From: Methylotenera_A sp044228245 | GTDB taxonomy: Bacteria > Pseudomonadota > Gammaproteobacteria > Burkholderiales > Methylophilaceae | Assembly (NCBI GenBank): GCA_044228245.1 | Contig: JBGAVG010000003.1 | Coordinates: forward strand, 248,001 to 312,000 | Length of the DNA stretch: 64,000 nucleotides | Direction: 5' to 3' | Part shown: in pieces, positions 33,753-42,679 of the stretch | How the letters are laid out: every line of letters starts with the position of its first letter | How positions within the stretch are numbered: the stretch's first letter is position 1 | Notes under the pieces: generated by a model | What the model was told of the DNA's origin: nothing | What the model saw: the letters and a program-made list of their open reading frames with translations, nothing else | Database searches by the model: none | Translations under genes and position numbers: made by a program

Positions 33753-35462
33753 TTATGAAACCATTAGTAAATAAATTAACAACAAATTCAACACGAACGA
33801 AAAGATGGCGATCCATTGCCATTTAACCAGCCTTGCACGCGCAATCAAAGGCGTACGGGCCGGCGCCAAAATAGGTTTTAACTCGCCTACCTCGAGCGCA
33901 TGCAGCATTTCTTCTGCGGTTTCAAAGCGTAACTTTGGATCACGCGCAACCGCTTTCAGCACGATATTTTCCAGCCAGTAGGGAATGTCCGGGCGGTAGC
34001 GCGTCAGTGGTGTTGGTTCACCAAATTTGGGATGCTGGAACGGCTCAATTTCGCCATACGGATATTTGCGCGTCAGCAGATGGTAAAGCGTCACGCCCGC
34101 TGCATAAATATCGGTTTGCGGGTTGGCCGCTACGCCATCAAACTGTTCCGGCGCCATAAAACTCGGGGTGCCCGGGTTTTGCTGGGGTTGATTTGGATCG
34201 CTGCCAATGATTTCAGTGCCTGTACTGAGCGCCACGCCCAGATCCAGAATGCGCAAACGCTGATCGCTGGCCTGATGAATATTGGCAGGCTTAATGTCGC
34301 GATGAATAATGCTTAGCCGGTGCAGCGCGCCAATGCCGCGCATCATGTCGATGCCAATTTTTGCGACGCCTGCAGCGGTAAAGTAATGCCCGCTATCAAG
34401 CCGCTGCTGCAAAGTTGCACCTTCGTGCCAGCTCATGACGAAATAAAGTTTGCTGCGCTTTTCCATCGAAAGCGGTAACACTTGCGGCACATACTGCGAT
34501 ACCACGCGCTTACCCAGCCATTCTTCGTTGAGCAAGCCGCTGCTGCTTTCTGCATCATTCGCCAGCAATGGCTGCAGAGTTTTTAGCACAAAAAGCTGTT
34601 TGGTGTCCGTTTTGCGTACTTTGTAAAGCAGACTGGCGCGCGATTCATGCAGCAGTTCAACCACTTCAAAATCATCAATCAATTCGCCAGCGCCGAGTTT
34701 GGGCGGCAGCGCGAGATGTTTTCCGCCTGCGATGCGCTCTGCCAGTGTATCTGCACCAAGCGCGTTGATTTTAACCACTACTGCGGTGGAGTTATCGGCA
34801 CTTTGCTGATCGAGCGCAGTCTGGGTCAGATGCTCTGCAACCATCTTGACGCTATTAAATTTTAACAGGCTTTCGTGGATGGCTTTATCGCCCAGTGTTT
34901 CCCATACACCATCGCTGAGCAGCGTAAATACATCGCCGGCCTGCAATGCGCCTTCCGCAAAATCAATCGCCAGATGCGCATCCAAACCGACGGCGCGCTT
35001 GAGTACATGGCGCATATCAGGCCTGTCCCACACATGGTCCGTCGTGAGTTGCTTTAGGCTGCCGTCGCGCAGCAAATAAATACGCGTATCGCCCACATGC
35101 GCCAAATAGTAGCGTTGCCCACGTATTACCAGCAATGAAAGCGTGGTCGCCATGCCAGCCATATCGCGGTTGGCATTGGCCTGCGAGATCAGCCAGCGAT
35201 TGGCGGCGGTAATGACTTTCTCGAGCGCTGTGGGCGGTTCCCAGGTATCGGGCGTGGCGTAGTAATCGGTAGAAACCGTGCGCACCGTCATCTCGGAGGC
35301 TTCACCACCACCTGCACTGCCGCTCACACCATCGGCCACGGCAATGAGCGCGCCTTTGATGCTTAATTGCTCGTTGCTGGGCGTGACAACGCTAACATAA
35401 TCTTCGTTACGCGTCCGCGGCCCGGTCAGGCTGGATTGACCAATTTCAAATTGAAGCGACAT
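33753..35462 (-). CDS. Bifunctional PP2C-type phosphatase / Ser-Thr protein kinase, tail-anchored
   Basis: A 569-residue fusion. Residues about 1-240 are a PP2C phosphatase: VADGVSGSAGGGEAS (about 42-56), VGDTRIYLL, LLSDGVWE and DNSTAVVVK supply the metal ligands. Residues about 265-530 are a Hanks-type kinase with VLKTL (ATP lysine), HRDIKPAN (about 385-392), DLGVAL in place of DFG, and PSFMAPEQF. The glycine-rich loop is degenerate (LLHESRASLLYK). A C-terminal helix (about 547-567) anchors it to the membrane. It lies 9 bp after the transporter gene and 30 bp before nirD. Such fusions recur in nitrate-assimilation operons of several proteobacteria; the substrate is unknown to me. Confidence 0.9.
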   Translation of the reverse strand: MSLQFEIGQSSLTGPRTRNEDYVSVVTPSNEQLSIKGALIAVADGVSGSAGGGEASEMTVRTVSTDYYATPDTWEPPTALEKVITAANRWLISQANANRDMAGMATTLSLLVIRGQRYYLAHVGDTRIYLLRDGSLKQLTTDHVWDRPDMRHVLKRAVGLDAHLAIDFAEGALQAGDVFTLLSDGVWETLGDKAIHESLLKFNSVKMVAEHLTQTALDQQSADNSTAVVVKINALGADTLAERIAGGKHLALPPKLGAGELIDDFEVVELLHESRASLLYKVRKTDTKQLFVLKTLQPLLANDAESSSGLLNEEWLGKRVVSQYVPQVLPLSMEKRSKLYFVMSWHEGATLQQRLDSGHYFTAAGVAKIGIDMMRGIGALHRLSIIHRDIKPANIHQASDQRLRILDLGVALSTGTEIIGSDPNQPQQNPGTPSFMAPEQFDGVAANPQTDIYAAGVTLYHLLTRKYPYGEIEPFQHPKFGEPTPLTRYRPDIPYWLENIVLKAVARDPKLRFETAEEMLHALEVGELKPILAPARTPLIARARLVKWQWIAIFSFVLNLLLIYLLMVS

Positions 35463-35471
35463 TGCGCTAGT

Positions 35472-36683
35472 TTACACCTTGGCAGAGGTGGCCGCTGCGC
35501 TACCCCAAGTCGTTCTCCAACGAGTTTTTACACCGCTTAAGCCGATAATGGCCAATACCGCAAGCCCTGCAAAAATCATCAAACCAGCCTGGTAGCTGCC
35601 TGTAGTCTGCTTAAAGTAGCCCAAACTCGCTGCCAGATAGAAGCCGCCTATACCGCCTGCCATACCGACCAAGCCCGTCATCACGCCGATTTCCTTACGG
35701 AAGCGCTGCGGTACCAGCTGAAATACCGCGCCGTTGCCCATACCCAATACCGCCATCACTGGGATAATAATCGCCAATGCCAGTTGGTAGGTGGGTTGGC
35801 CGAAGCTCATGATAAACAGCAATATCGCTGCGATGACATACATGGTAAGCAGGGTGCGGATGCCGCCGATGCGGTCAGCAATCATACCGCCAACCGGGCG
35901 AACCAGCGAGCCCGCAAATACGGCTGCGGCAGTGCAATAGCCCGCTACCACAGGGCCCAGATGGTATAAATCGTTAAAGTAAATGGTGAGTGACGATGCC
36001 AAACCGACAAAGCCGCCAAAGGTGACACTGTAGAAAAACATAAACCACCATGCGTCCTTGTCTTTTAGAATGGCCAGATATTGGCTTAAGGATTTGGCTG
36101 GCGGCGCGTCCGGACTATCTTTTGCAAAAACCAGGTAAACCAGCATGGCAATGCCAAGCGGAATTAACGCCAGGCCGAACACGTTGTTCCAGCCATAGGC
36201 TACGGCCAGGCCAGGAGCAAATAAGGCCGCGAATACTGTGCCTGAATTGCCGGCACCAGCAATGCCCAAAGCCGTACCTTGATGCTCAGGCGGGTACCAG
36301 CGGCTTGCCAGCGGCAGCGCCACAGCAAATGCCGCACCTGCAAAGCCCAGGCCAATGCCCAGCATTAAAGCCTGTTGAAAGGTTTGAATACCATGCAACC
36401 AGGCGGCGAGCAGACTCAAGATAACAATCACCTGGCCGATTAAACCTGCCATTTTAGGCTTGATCTGATCTACCAGCACACCCATCACAATGCGCAGCAG
36501 CGCGCCTGCCAGCACCGGTGTCGCCACCATTAAGCCTTTTTGTGATGGCGAGAGCTGCAAATCTGTCGCCATTTGAACGGCCAGGGGGCCGAGCAGCACC
36601 CACACCATAAAACTCAAATCAAAATACAAAAATGCCGAAAATAAGGTGGGCTTGTGTCCGGCTTGCCAAAAACTACTTTTCAT
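35472..36683 (-). CDS. Nitrate/nitrite transporter, NarK/NasA MFS family
   Basis: A 403-residue major-facilitator protein with twelve helices. The nitrate-porter signatures are visible: GFAGAAFAVALPLASRWYP (about 115-133) and AGAGNSGTVFAALFAP (about 143-158), and later MTGLVGMAGGIGGFY. Being between nirB and nirD in the assimilation cluster, it probably imports nitrate alongside the NrtABD system, or exports nitrite. It is distinct from the two NarK proteins of the respiratory cluster at 55585-58474. AGGAAAAACCGT precedes the ATG. Confidence 0.92.
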   Translation of the reverse strand: MKSSFWQAGHKPTLFSAFLYFDLSFMVWVLLGPLAVQMATDLQLSPSQKGLMVATPVLAGALLRIVMGVLVDQIKPKMAGLIGQVIVILSLLAAWLHGIQTFQQALMLGIGLGFAGAAFAVALPLASRWYPPEHQGTALGIAGAGNSGTVFAALFAPGLAVAYGWNNVFGLALIPLGIAMLVYLVFAKDSPDAPPAKSLSQYLAILKDKDAWWFMFFYSVTFGGFVGLASSLTIYFNDLYHLGPVVAGYCTAAAVFAGSLVRPVGGMIADRIGGIRTLLTMYVIAAILLFIMSFGQPTYQLALAIIIPVMAVLGMGNGAVFQLVPQRFRKEIGVMTGLVGMAGGIGGFYLAASLGYFKQTTGSYQAGLMIFAGLAVLAIIGLSGVKTRWRTTWGSAAATSAKV

Positions 36684-36715
36684 ACGGTTTTTCCTAATGT
36701 TTAAACGGGGTGTTC

Positions 36716-39157
36716 TTAAATGGTGATGGTTTCAAATTCTTTATGCTGCTCGCGTTTTTCTACACGCTCTGCCCAAGGGTTGACCGCGCCTTGCAAGGCG
36801 TACAGCAGGCGCTCATAAGCGGCTTTACGGCCTTCAGCATCCTCCAGCACGCGCTGTTTTACATATTCCAGACCTACGCGTTCAATCCAGTGTACGGTGC
36901 GATCTAAATAGCGCGCTTCTTCACGGTAGATTTGAATGAATGCGCCCGAGTATTCCAGCACTTCATCATGTGTTTTGACTTTGCATAGGAATTGCGCAAC
37001 TTCGGTTTTAATACCGCCATTGCCGCCCACATAAATCTCCCAGCCCGAATCGACGCCGATAATACCGACGTCTTTAATGCCCGACTCCGCGCAGTTTCTC
37101 GGGCAGCCCGAGACTGCGAACTTGACTTTGTGCGGTGCCCACATGTGATCGAAGGCTTTTTCAATATCAATGCCCATCTGCGTGGAGTTTTGGGTGCCGA
37201 AGCGGCAGAATTCGGAGCCGACACAGGTTTTGACCGTACGGATGCCCTTGGAATACGCATAACCGGAAGGCATGTCGAGGTCTTTCCACATATCGACCAA
37301 GTCTTCTTTTTTTACACCGAGCAAATCGATACGCTGGCCGCCTGTCACTTTCACCATCGGCACGGCATATTTGTCAGCCACATCGGCAATTTTACGTAGC
37401 TGGTCCGGTGTGGTGACGCCCCCATACATACGGGGAACAACCGAGTAGGTGCCGTCTTTCTGAATATTGGCGTGCACACGCTCGTTAATGAAGCGTGATT
37501 GCGGATCGTCCACCGCCTCGTGCGGCCAGGTAGAAAGTAGGTAGTAGTTGAGCGCCGGCCTGCAAGTCGCGCAGCCATTGGGCGTGCGCCAGCCCATGCC
37601 TTTGATGGCATCCGGAATATTTAAATATTTATGCGTACGGATTTCTGCGCGCACTTCTTCATGGTTTTTATCTGTACAGCCGCATACCGCTTTGCTGGTG
37701 GATGGTGGCGCATAGCCGCCCCCCAGGGTGGATGCCAGAATCTGCTCAACCAAACCTACGCATGAGCCGCAGCTTGAACCGGCCTTGGTTTGTTTTTTCA
37801 CGTCATCAATGGTGAACAAGCCTTTGTCCTGAATGGCTTTCACAATGGTGCCTTTGCACACGCCGTTACAGCCGCACACTTCCATTTCATCGGTCATCGC
37901 AGCGGCTTTGCTCTGGCCTGCATGCCCAGTGTTGCCGAGTGAGTCCTGACCAAACATCAGATGATCACGCACTTCATGGATGGCCTTGCCGTCTCTGAGC
38001 ATTTGAAAATACCACGAACCATCCGTGGTATCCCCATAAAGCACGCCGCCAATGATTTTGTCATTTTTGATGACGAGTTTTTTGTAAACCCCGCCAACTG
38101 CATCGTGTAAAACTATTTCTTCGCGCCCATCCTCAGCGTCTTCATCGCTTCTGAAATCGCCGGCACTGAATAAATCGATGCCTGTGACTTTTAATTTAGT
38201 GGAGGTGACCGAGCCTTTATATAAGCCGATACCAAAATTTGCCAGGTGAGTTGCGCACACCTTGGCCATTTCAAATAGCGGTGCCACCAAACCATATGAA
38301 ATGCCGCGGTGTGCGACACATTCGCCCACTGCGTAAATGCGTGGGTCGTAGGTCTGCATAGTGTCATTCACCACAATGCCTCTGTTGCAGTAGATGCCGG
38401 CGGATTCGGCCAGTGCAAAGTTCGGGCGGATACCTACCGCCATCACTACCAAATCGGCAGCGATTTCCTGGCCATCGGCAAAACGCACCGCTTTAACGCG
38501 TCCTTGTTCATTGCCGATCAATTGCTCGGTATTTTTTTGCAGTAAAAAGTTGAGTCCTTTGGCTTCCAGGTTTTTTTGCAGCATTTTCCCCGCGGTTTTA
38601 TCCAGCTGCCTTTCCAGCAGCCACTCATTCTTATGTACCACAGTCACTTCCATGCCCTGGATTTTCAGGCCATTTGCCGCTTCCAGGCCCAGTAGGCCGC
38701 CGCCGATCACCACCGCATGCTTGTGCTTCTTTGCGGCCTCTATCATGTCATTGGTATCTTTAATGTCACGATAGCCAATGACCCCTTCCAGGTCTTTACC
38801 AGGAATCGGCAACATGAAGGGCTTGGAGCCGGTAGCAAGCAATAAGCGGTCGTATTCAGCGCTGGTGCCGTCTTCGGCATAGACTACACGGTTCTTGCGG
38901 TCGATTTTATTGACGCGTGCGCTAGTGTAAAGCGAGATGTTGTTTTCTGCGTACCATTCACGGGTATTCAGAATAATGTCTTCTATAGTCTGCTCATTGG
39001 CCAGCACAGGCGAAAGCATGATGCGGTTGTAATTGGGGTAGGGCTCATCACCGAATACAGTAATATCGTAAATATCCGGCGCGATTTTCAGCAATTCTTC
39101 CACTACGCGCATGCCTGCCATGCCGTTACCAACAACCACTAATTTCATTTTTTGCAT
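36716..39157 (-). CDS. nirB: Nitrite reductase (NADH) large subunit NirB
   Basis: This cytoplasmic enzyme reduces nitrite to ammonium with NADH. From ATG 39157 it has 813 residues: FAD/NADH oxidoreductase domains (about 1-400; VVVGNGMAGMRVVEELL and VIGGGLLGLEAANGL), a BFD-like [2Fe-2S] region CGCNGVCKGT to SCGSCVGL (about 425-475) with a second short Cys-rich segment after it, and the sulfite/nitrite reductase domains with CVGSEFCRFG and SGCPRNCAES (about 640-690), the [4Fe-4S]-siroheme site. A longer in-frame reading adds 15 residues without similarity. It is preceded by a 204-bp gap holding a strong hairpin. Confidence 0.95.
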   Translation of the reverse strand: MQKMKLVVVGNGMAGMRVVEELLKIAPDIYDITVFGDEPYPNYNRIMLSPVLANEQTIEDIILNTREWYAENNISLYTSARVNKIDRKNRVVYAEDGTSAEYDRLLLATGSKPFMLPIPGKDLEGVIGYRDIKDTNDMIEAAKKHKHAVVIGGGLLGLEAANGLKIQGMEVTVVHKNEWLLERQLDKTAGKMLQKNLEAKGLNFLLQKNTEQLIGNEQGRVKAVRFADGQEIAADLVVMAVGIRPNFALAESAGIYCNRGIVVNDTMQTYDPRIYAVGECVAHRGISYGLVAPLFEMAKVCATHLANFGIGLYKGSVTSTKLKVTGIDLFSAGDFRSDEDAEDGREEIVLHDAVGGVYKKLVIKNDKIIGGVLYGDTTDGSWYFQMLRDGKAIHEVRDHLMFGQDSLGNTGHAGQSKAAAMTDEMEVCGCNGVCKGTIVKAIQDKGLFTIDDVKKQTKAGSSCGSCVGLVEQILASTLGGGYAPPSTSKAVCGCTDKNHEEVRAEIRTHKYLNIPDAIKGMGWRTPNGCATCRPALNYYLLSTWPHEAVDDPQSRFINERVHANIQKDGTYSVVPRMYGGVTTPDQLRKIADVADKYAVPMVKVTGGQRIDLLGVKKEDLVDMWKDLDMPSGYAYSKGIRTVKTCVGSEFCRFGTQNSTQMGIDIEKAFDHMWAPHKVKFAVSGCPRNCAESGIKDVGIIGVDSGWEIYVGGNGGIKTEVAQFLCKVKTHDEVLEYSGAFIQIYREEARYLDRTVHWIERVGLEYVKQRVLEDAEGRKAAYERLLYALQGAVNPWAERVEKREQHKEFETITI

Positions 39158-39285
39158 AATTTTTACTTGAACCTGACAATGCGATTTACATAGCTGTGGC
39201 AATTAGTATGCCAATATTAATTTTGTATTTAATACAATTAGTTATGCAATATCAGAGAGTTCAGGCATCCAAAATTGCACCAAAA

Positions 39286-39331
39286 TATGCAAACACACCG
39301 TTGGCGTGAACCAAAACGGTGCGTTTGCATA
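39286..39331 (-). terminator. Long hairpin between the porin gene and nirB (attenuator or terminator)
   Basis: TATGCAAACACACCGTT (39286-39302) and its complement (39315-39331) pair over 17 positions with one mismatch and a 12-base loop. On the minus strand it lies 31 bp past the porin stop codon and is followed by the weak T-tract TATTTTGG. A further 9-bp pair, AATATCAGA (39248-39256) with its complement (39334-39342), can enclose it. It may reduce readthrough from nrtABD-porin into nirB. Confidence 0.6.
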
Positions 39332-39361
39332 AATCTGATATTTTTTCTAAAAAATATTCAG

Positions 39362-40825
39362 TTAAAAAGTGTACATCGCAGTGAGCCATAGTTTTTCAGT
39401 ATCGCGGATACGGCCGCGGTTGCCGGCAACGCTATTGGCTGTATTGGCAGCAGCGGCATAATGATCATCTTCGCTAAATTTGCCATACTCAAACTTGGCC
39501 ATCCAGTTTTTATCGATGTTATATGTGGCAGCCACATTCCACTCGGTGCCATATTTACTGCCATTTCTAGCCGTGCCGCTACCAACCGTATAAAAATCCT
39601 CGTCAGATTTAATGATGTGATAATCCGCAAAAAACTGAAGGTCATCCCATTTGTAAGTAGCGGTTACAAAAGTGTCTTGAATGCCTTGTCTTGGTGTTGC
39701 CAGGAATTTATCTACCCAGCCCTGAAACAGGTGATTGGTGCCAAATGGCGTCTGGAAGGCATATTTGCTATCGTTGCTTGACAGCAACTCCTGATCTGCG
39801 CGAATCGAGAAGTTGTCTATGCCGACACCGCCGCCCACTTTGTAATAATGTGCATCAATACGGCTGTCACCGTCTTGATAATCGGTCTGTTTTGCATATT
39901 CAGCCGTATAGAGTGCCCTTAAGTTCGGGTTGAACGGATGAACACCATCCAGACGCAGGCCAAATGTTTTGTTGGACTGATCTGCGGCTGCGTTGGGTTT
40001 GCCGTTATTGTTGAGCGTACCTGCGCCGAACCAGGCATTGCCAAATCCAAGGTCCTCAAAGTCGGATAAATAACCATAGCCAATCAAATACTCAGTAGGC
40101 GAGATGCGGTATTTGATGTTGGCGATTTCAAGCGCACCTTCATCGCGGTTTTTGGTGGTGATTTGTCTCACGCGTTCAAAGTGCGATAGAAACACTTCCG
40201 TATCAGGAATACTTTTATTTAATACTGACACACCATCAAACACCTGCATCACTTGGCGGAAGCCGATGTCGCCGATAAAACGCACATTGTCCAGATTAAC
40301 CTGTTGGCGGCCTAAGCGAAAGCGCGTATTTTTGAGGCCGGTCCAGTCAACATAAAGTTGATTGATACCGGTATAAGTTGGGTCAACGATTTTTGCGTAT
40401 TCGACATTTCTGATCTGGTTTGAAGCGCCGTTAATCAGCGTGTTATTGGTGCTGTCATTGAAGTTGTCTATAAACTTAGTCACATCAATCAACTGTGCGG
40501 CAAAGCTGAAGTTCTTGTAAGGCGCGGTTTGCCAGCCAATCAAGCTGCGCAGGGTTAAACCTTCAGCATCTTTGAGTTCCTGGTTAGCTGTAGGATTGGC
40601 TTTCGTTCCTACTGTTGTCGTTGGTTGCAGGCCATCCTGGTCAACGTGTTCATAGCGTAATCTGAAACTGGTTAAATTTTTACCTTCTTTCACGGCATCC
40701 ATAAAGGTGTATTCATCTTCAGGTGCTGGCGTTTCTTCGGCAAAGGCTTGTCCGGAAAAAGCTGCAATCGCTGAATATATGCTAATCGTGATGAGGCGCT
40801 TTTTTAAAGGTTTCGAGTTGTACAT
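39362..40825 (-). CDS. Outer-membrane porin of the alginate-export (AlgE-like) family
   Basis: A 487-residue protein with a signal peptide (cleavage probably after GQAFA, about residue 29), then alternating beta-strand sequence ending in the outer-membrane signature LTAMYTF, with the C-terminal Phe required for barrel assembly. Segments such as GLKNTRFRLGRQQVNLDN and FDGVSVLNKS resemble the 'alginate export' domain, an 18-strand porin family with varied substrates. Its place between nrtD and nirB suggests passage of nitrate or another nitrogen source, not alginate; no alginate genes are near. Substrate is inferred from context only. Confidence 0.82.
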   Translation of the reverse strand: MYNSKPLKKRLITISIYSAIAAFSGQAFAEETPAPEDEYTFMDAVKEGKNLTSFRLRYEHVDQDGLQPTTTVGTKANPTANQELKDAEGLTLRSLIGWQTAPYKNFSFAAQLIDVTKFIDNFNDSTNNTLINGASNQIRNVEYAKIVDPTYTGINQLYVDWTGLKNTRFRLGRQQVNLDNVRFIGDIGFRQVMQVFDGVSVLNKSIPDTEVFLSHFERVRQITTKNRDEGALEIANIKYRISPTEYLIGYGYLSDFEDLGFGNAWFGAGTLNNNGKPNAAADQSNKTFGLRLDGVHPFNPNLRALYTAEYAKQTDYQDGDSRIDAHYYKVGGGVGIDNFSIRADQELLSSNDSKYAFQTPFGTNHLFQGWVDKFLATPRQGIQDTFVTATYKWDDLQFFADYHIIKSDEDFYTVGSGTARNGSKYGTEWNVAATYNIDKNWMAKFEYGKFSEDDHYAAAANTANSVAGNRGRIRDTEKLWLTAMYTF

Positions 40826-40868
40826 AATTTAAAAATCCTGAAAAGTTGAGTTAATTGATCTGTTTTTT

Positions 40869-41690
40869 TTAAGCGGCCTTTTTGGCATGGCGTTCGTATA
40901 AGAAACGCAATACCTCGCTGCGCAAATGGTTGTAATCCTGGTCTTCTGCCAGTTCCAGGCGGTTACGCGGTTTCGGCAGATTCACATCCAGAATCTCGCC
41001 AATTCCGGCAGAAGGCCCATTCGTCATCATCACAATCCGGTCAGACAACAATACGGCCTCATCTACATCATGCGTAACCATCACGGCAGTGCAATGCGTT
41101 TTTTCCATGATTTTCATCAGTTCATCCTGCAGCGTGGCGCGGGTGAGGGCATCGAGCGCGCCGAAAGGCTCGTCCAGCAATAAAACCTTGGGCTCCATTG
41201 CTAACGCTCTGGCAATCCCCACGCGCTGCTTCATGCCGCCGGAAATCTCATGCGGGCGTTTGTCCATGGCGTGCGACAAGCCTACAAGCGCCAGCGCGTC
41301 TATCACGCGCACGTCCTGCTGCACTTGCGTTTCATGCTTAAAGACGCGCTCAACCGCCAAGTGGACGTTTTCAAAGCAGGTCAGCCATGGCAGCAGCGAG
41401 TGGTTCTGAAACACGACTGCACGGTCAGGGCCCGGTTTTGCAATCTCACGACCTGCGCAAAACAAATGACCACTGGTGGGTTCCAGTAATCCCGCAATTA
41501 AATTGAGCACCGTTGATTTGCCGCAGCCTGAGTGGCCGATAATTGATACAAACTCACCCTGGTTAATGTTTAGATTAATGTTTTTCAAAGCCTCGAAGAC
41601 GCCTTTTTTGGTGACAAAACGCATATTCACGTTTTCAAGCTGTACGTATCTTTCTTGCATATGTCTTTCCTGTACATGTTTTTCCATCAT
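40869..41690 (-). CDS. nrtD: Nitrate ABC transporter ATP-binding protein
   Basis: A 273-residue ABC ATPase with Walker A GHSGCGKST (about 56-64), the signature ISGGMKQRVGIARALA (about 150-165), Walker B VLLLDEPFGALD and the switch His in MVTHDVDEA. It is closest in design to NrtD/TauB/SsuB-type ATPases and lacks the NrtC solute-binding extension. The N-terminus carries a short near-repeat (KHVQERHMQERYVQ). It belongs with NrtA and NrtB directly upstream. GGAAACG precedes the first of two adjacent ATG codons. Confidence 0.93.
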   Translation of the reverse strand: MMEKHVQERHMQERYVQLENVNMRFVTKKGVFEALKNINLNINQGEFVSIIGHSGCGKSTVLNLIAGLLEPTSGHLFCAGREIAKPGPDRAVVFQNHSLLPWLTCFENVHLAVERVFKHETQVQQDVRVIDALALVGLSHAMDKRPHEISGGMKQRVGIARALAMEPKVLLLDEPFGALDALTRATLQDELMKIMEKTHCTAVMVTHDVDEAVLLSDRIVMMTNGPSAGIGEILDVNLPKPRNRLELAEDQDYNHLRSEVLRFLYERHAKKAA

Positions 41691-41715
41691 CGTTTCCTTT
41701 TTTTGATCTGAAAAG

Positions 41716-42657
41716 CTATTCGTAAGAAAAGCGTTTTGCCAGTAAAATCAGCCCTTGCTCAAGCAGCAAGCCGACTAAACCCACCACGAAAATCGCGATG
41801 ATGATATGTTCAACCACCAGGTTATTCCATTCATCCCACACCCAGAAGCCGATTCCCACGCCGCCGGTGAGCATTTCTGCCGCAACAATCACCAGCCAGG
41901 CCACACCAATCGACAAGCGTATGCCTGTCATCATGTAGGGCAATACTGAAGGAAATAAAATTTTGGTGACGATTTTCCACTCACTCAGATTAAGCACTTT
42001 GGCTACGTTCATGTAATCCTGCGGCACCTTGCTTACTCCCACAGCCGTGTTGATAATCATCGGCCAGATGGCAGAAATAAAAATCACCCAGATGGCTGCC
42101 GGATTAGCGGCTTTGAATACCAGCAAACCAATCGGTAGCCACGCCAAGGGTGAAACAGGGCGCAACAGACTGATAATGGGAGAAGTCATGCGCGATAAAA
42201 ACTCAAACCGGCCAATCATAAAGCCCAGCGGAATCCCCACCAGCGCCGCCATGCCAAATCCTAAGCCCACACGCTGCAGTGAGTTAAGAATGTTCCAGCC
42301 GATGCCCTGGTCATTCGGCCCGTTGATATAAAACGGGTCGCTGAATAGAACCATCGCAGCCTTAAAGGTAGATACCGGCCCTGGCAGCCCTTGCGACTGA
42401 TACGAAATCAATGTCCAGACTGCCAGTAACAGCAGTAGCCCGATTGCTGGCGGCAGCAGCCATTGAAAAAACACCCTGGCTGTTGTCGAAAACTGGCTTG
42501 GTGTTTTAGCTGCCGCCCCTGTTGTTAAGGCTGCTGGTGTTGACGGCTGCTCAATCACATCGTTTGCAGCCTTTTCAGCTTTCATATCGACTTTCGATGT
42601 TTCCGGTTTTTGCATGATCATTTGTATGCTTTCTGGTTTAATCCCGATTGCGCTCAT
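41716..42657 (-). CDS. nrtB: Nitrate ABC transporter permease
   Basis: A 313-residue inner-membrane permease. The first 60 or so residues are a polar, Ala/Thr-rich cytoplasmic extension, unusual in length for NrtB. About six helices follow with the BPD_transp_1 domain; the EAA-like loop is MNVAKVLNLSEWKIVTKILF (about 217-236). AGGGAAT stands four bases before the ATG. It sits between nrtA and nrtD with short gaps. Confidence 0.93.
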   Translation of the reverse strand: MSAIGIKPESIQMIMQKPETSKVDMKAEKAANDVIEQPSTPAALTTGAAAKTPSQFSTTARVFFQWLLPPAIGLLLLLAVWTLISYQSQGLPGPVSTFKAAMVLFSDPFYINGPNDQGIGWNILNSLQRVGLGFGMAALVGIPLGFMIGRFEFLSRMTSPIISLLRPVSPLAWLPIGLLVFKAANPAAIWVIFISAIWPMIINTAVGVSKVPQDYMNVAKVLNLSEWKIVTKILFPSVLPYMMTGIRLSIGVAWLVIVAAEMLTGGVGIGFWVWDEWNNLVVEHIIIAIFVVGLVGLLLEQGLILLAKRFSYE

Positions 42658-42679
42658 TTTTATTCCCTATGGTTAAGAA

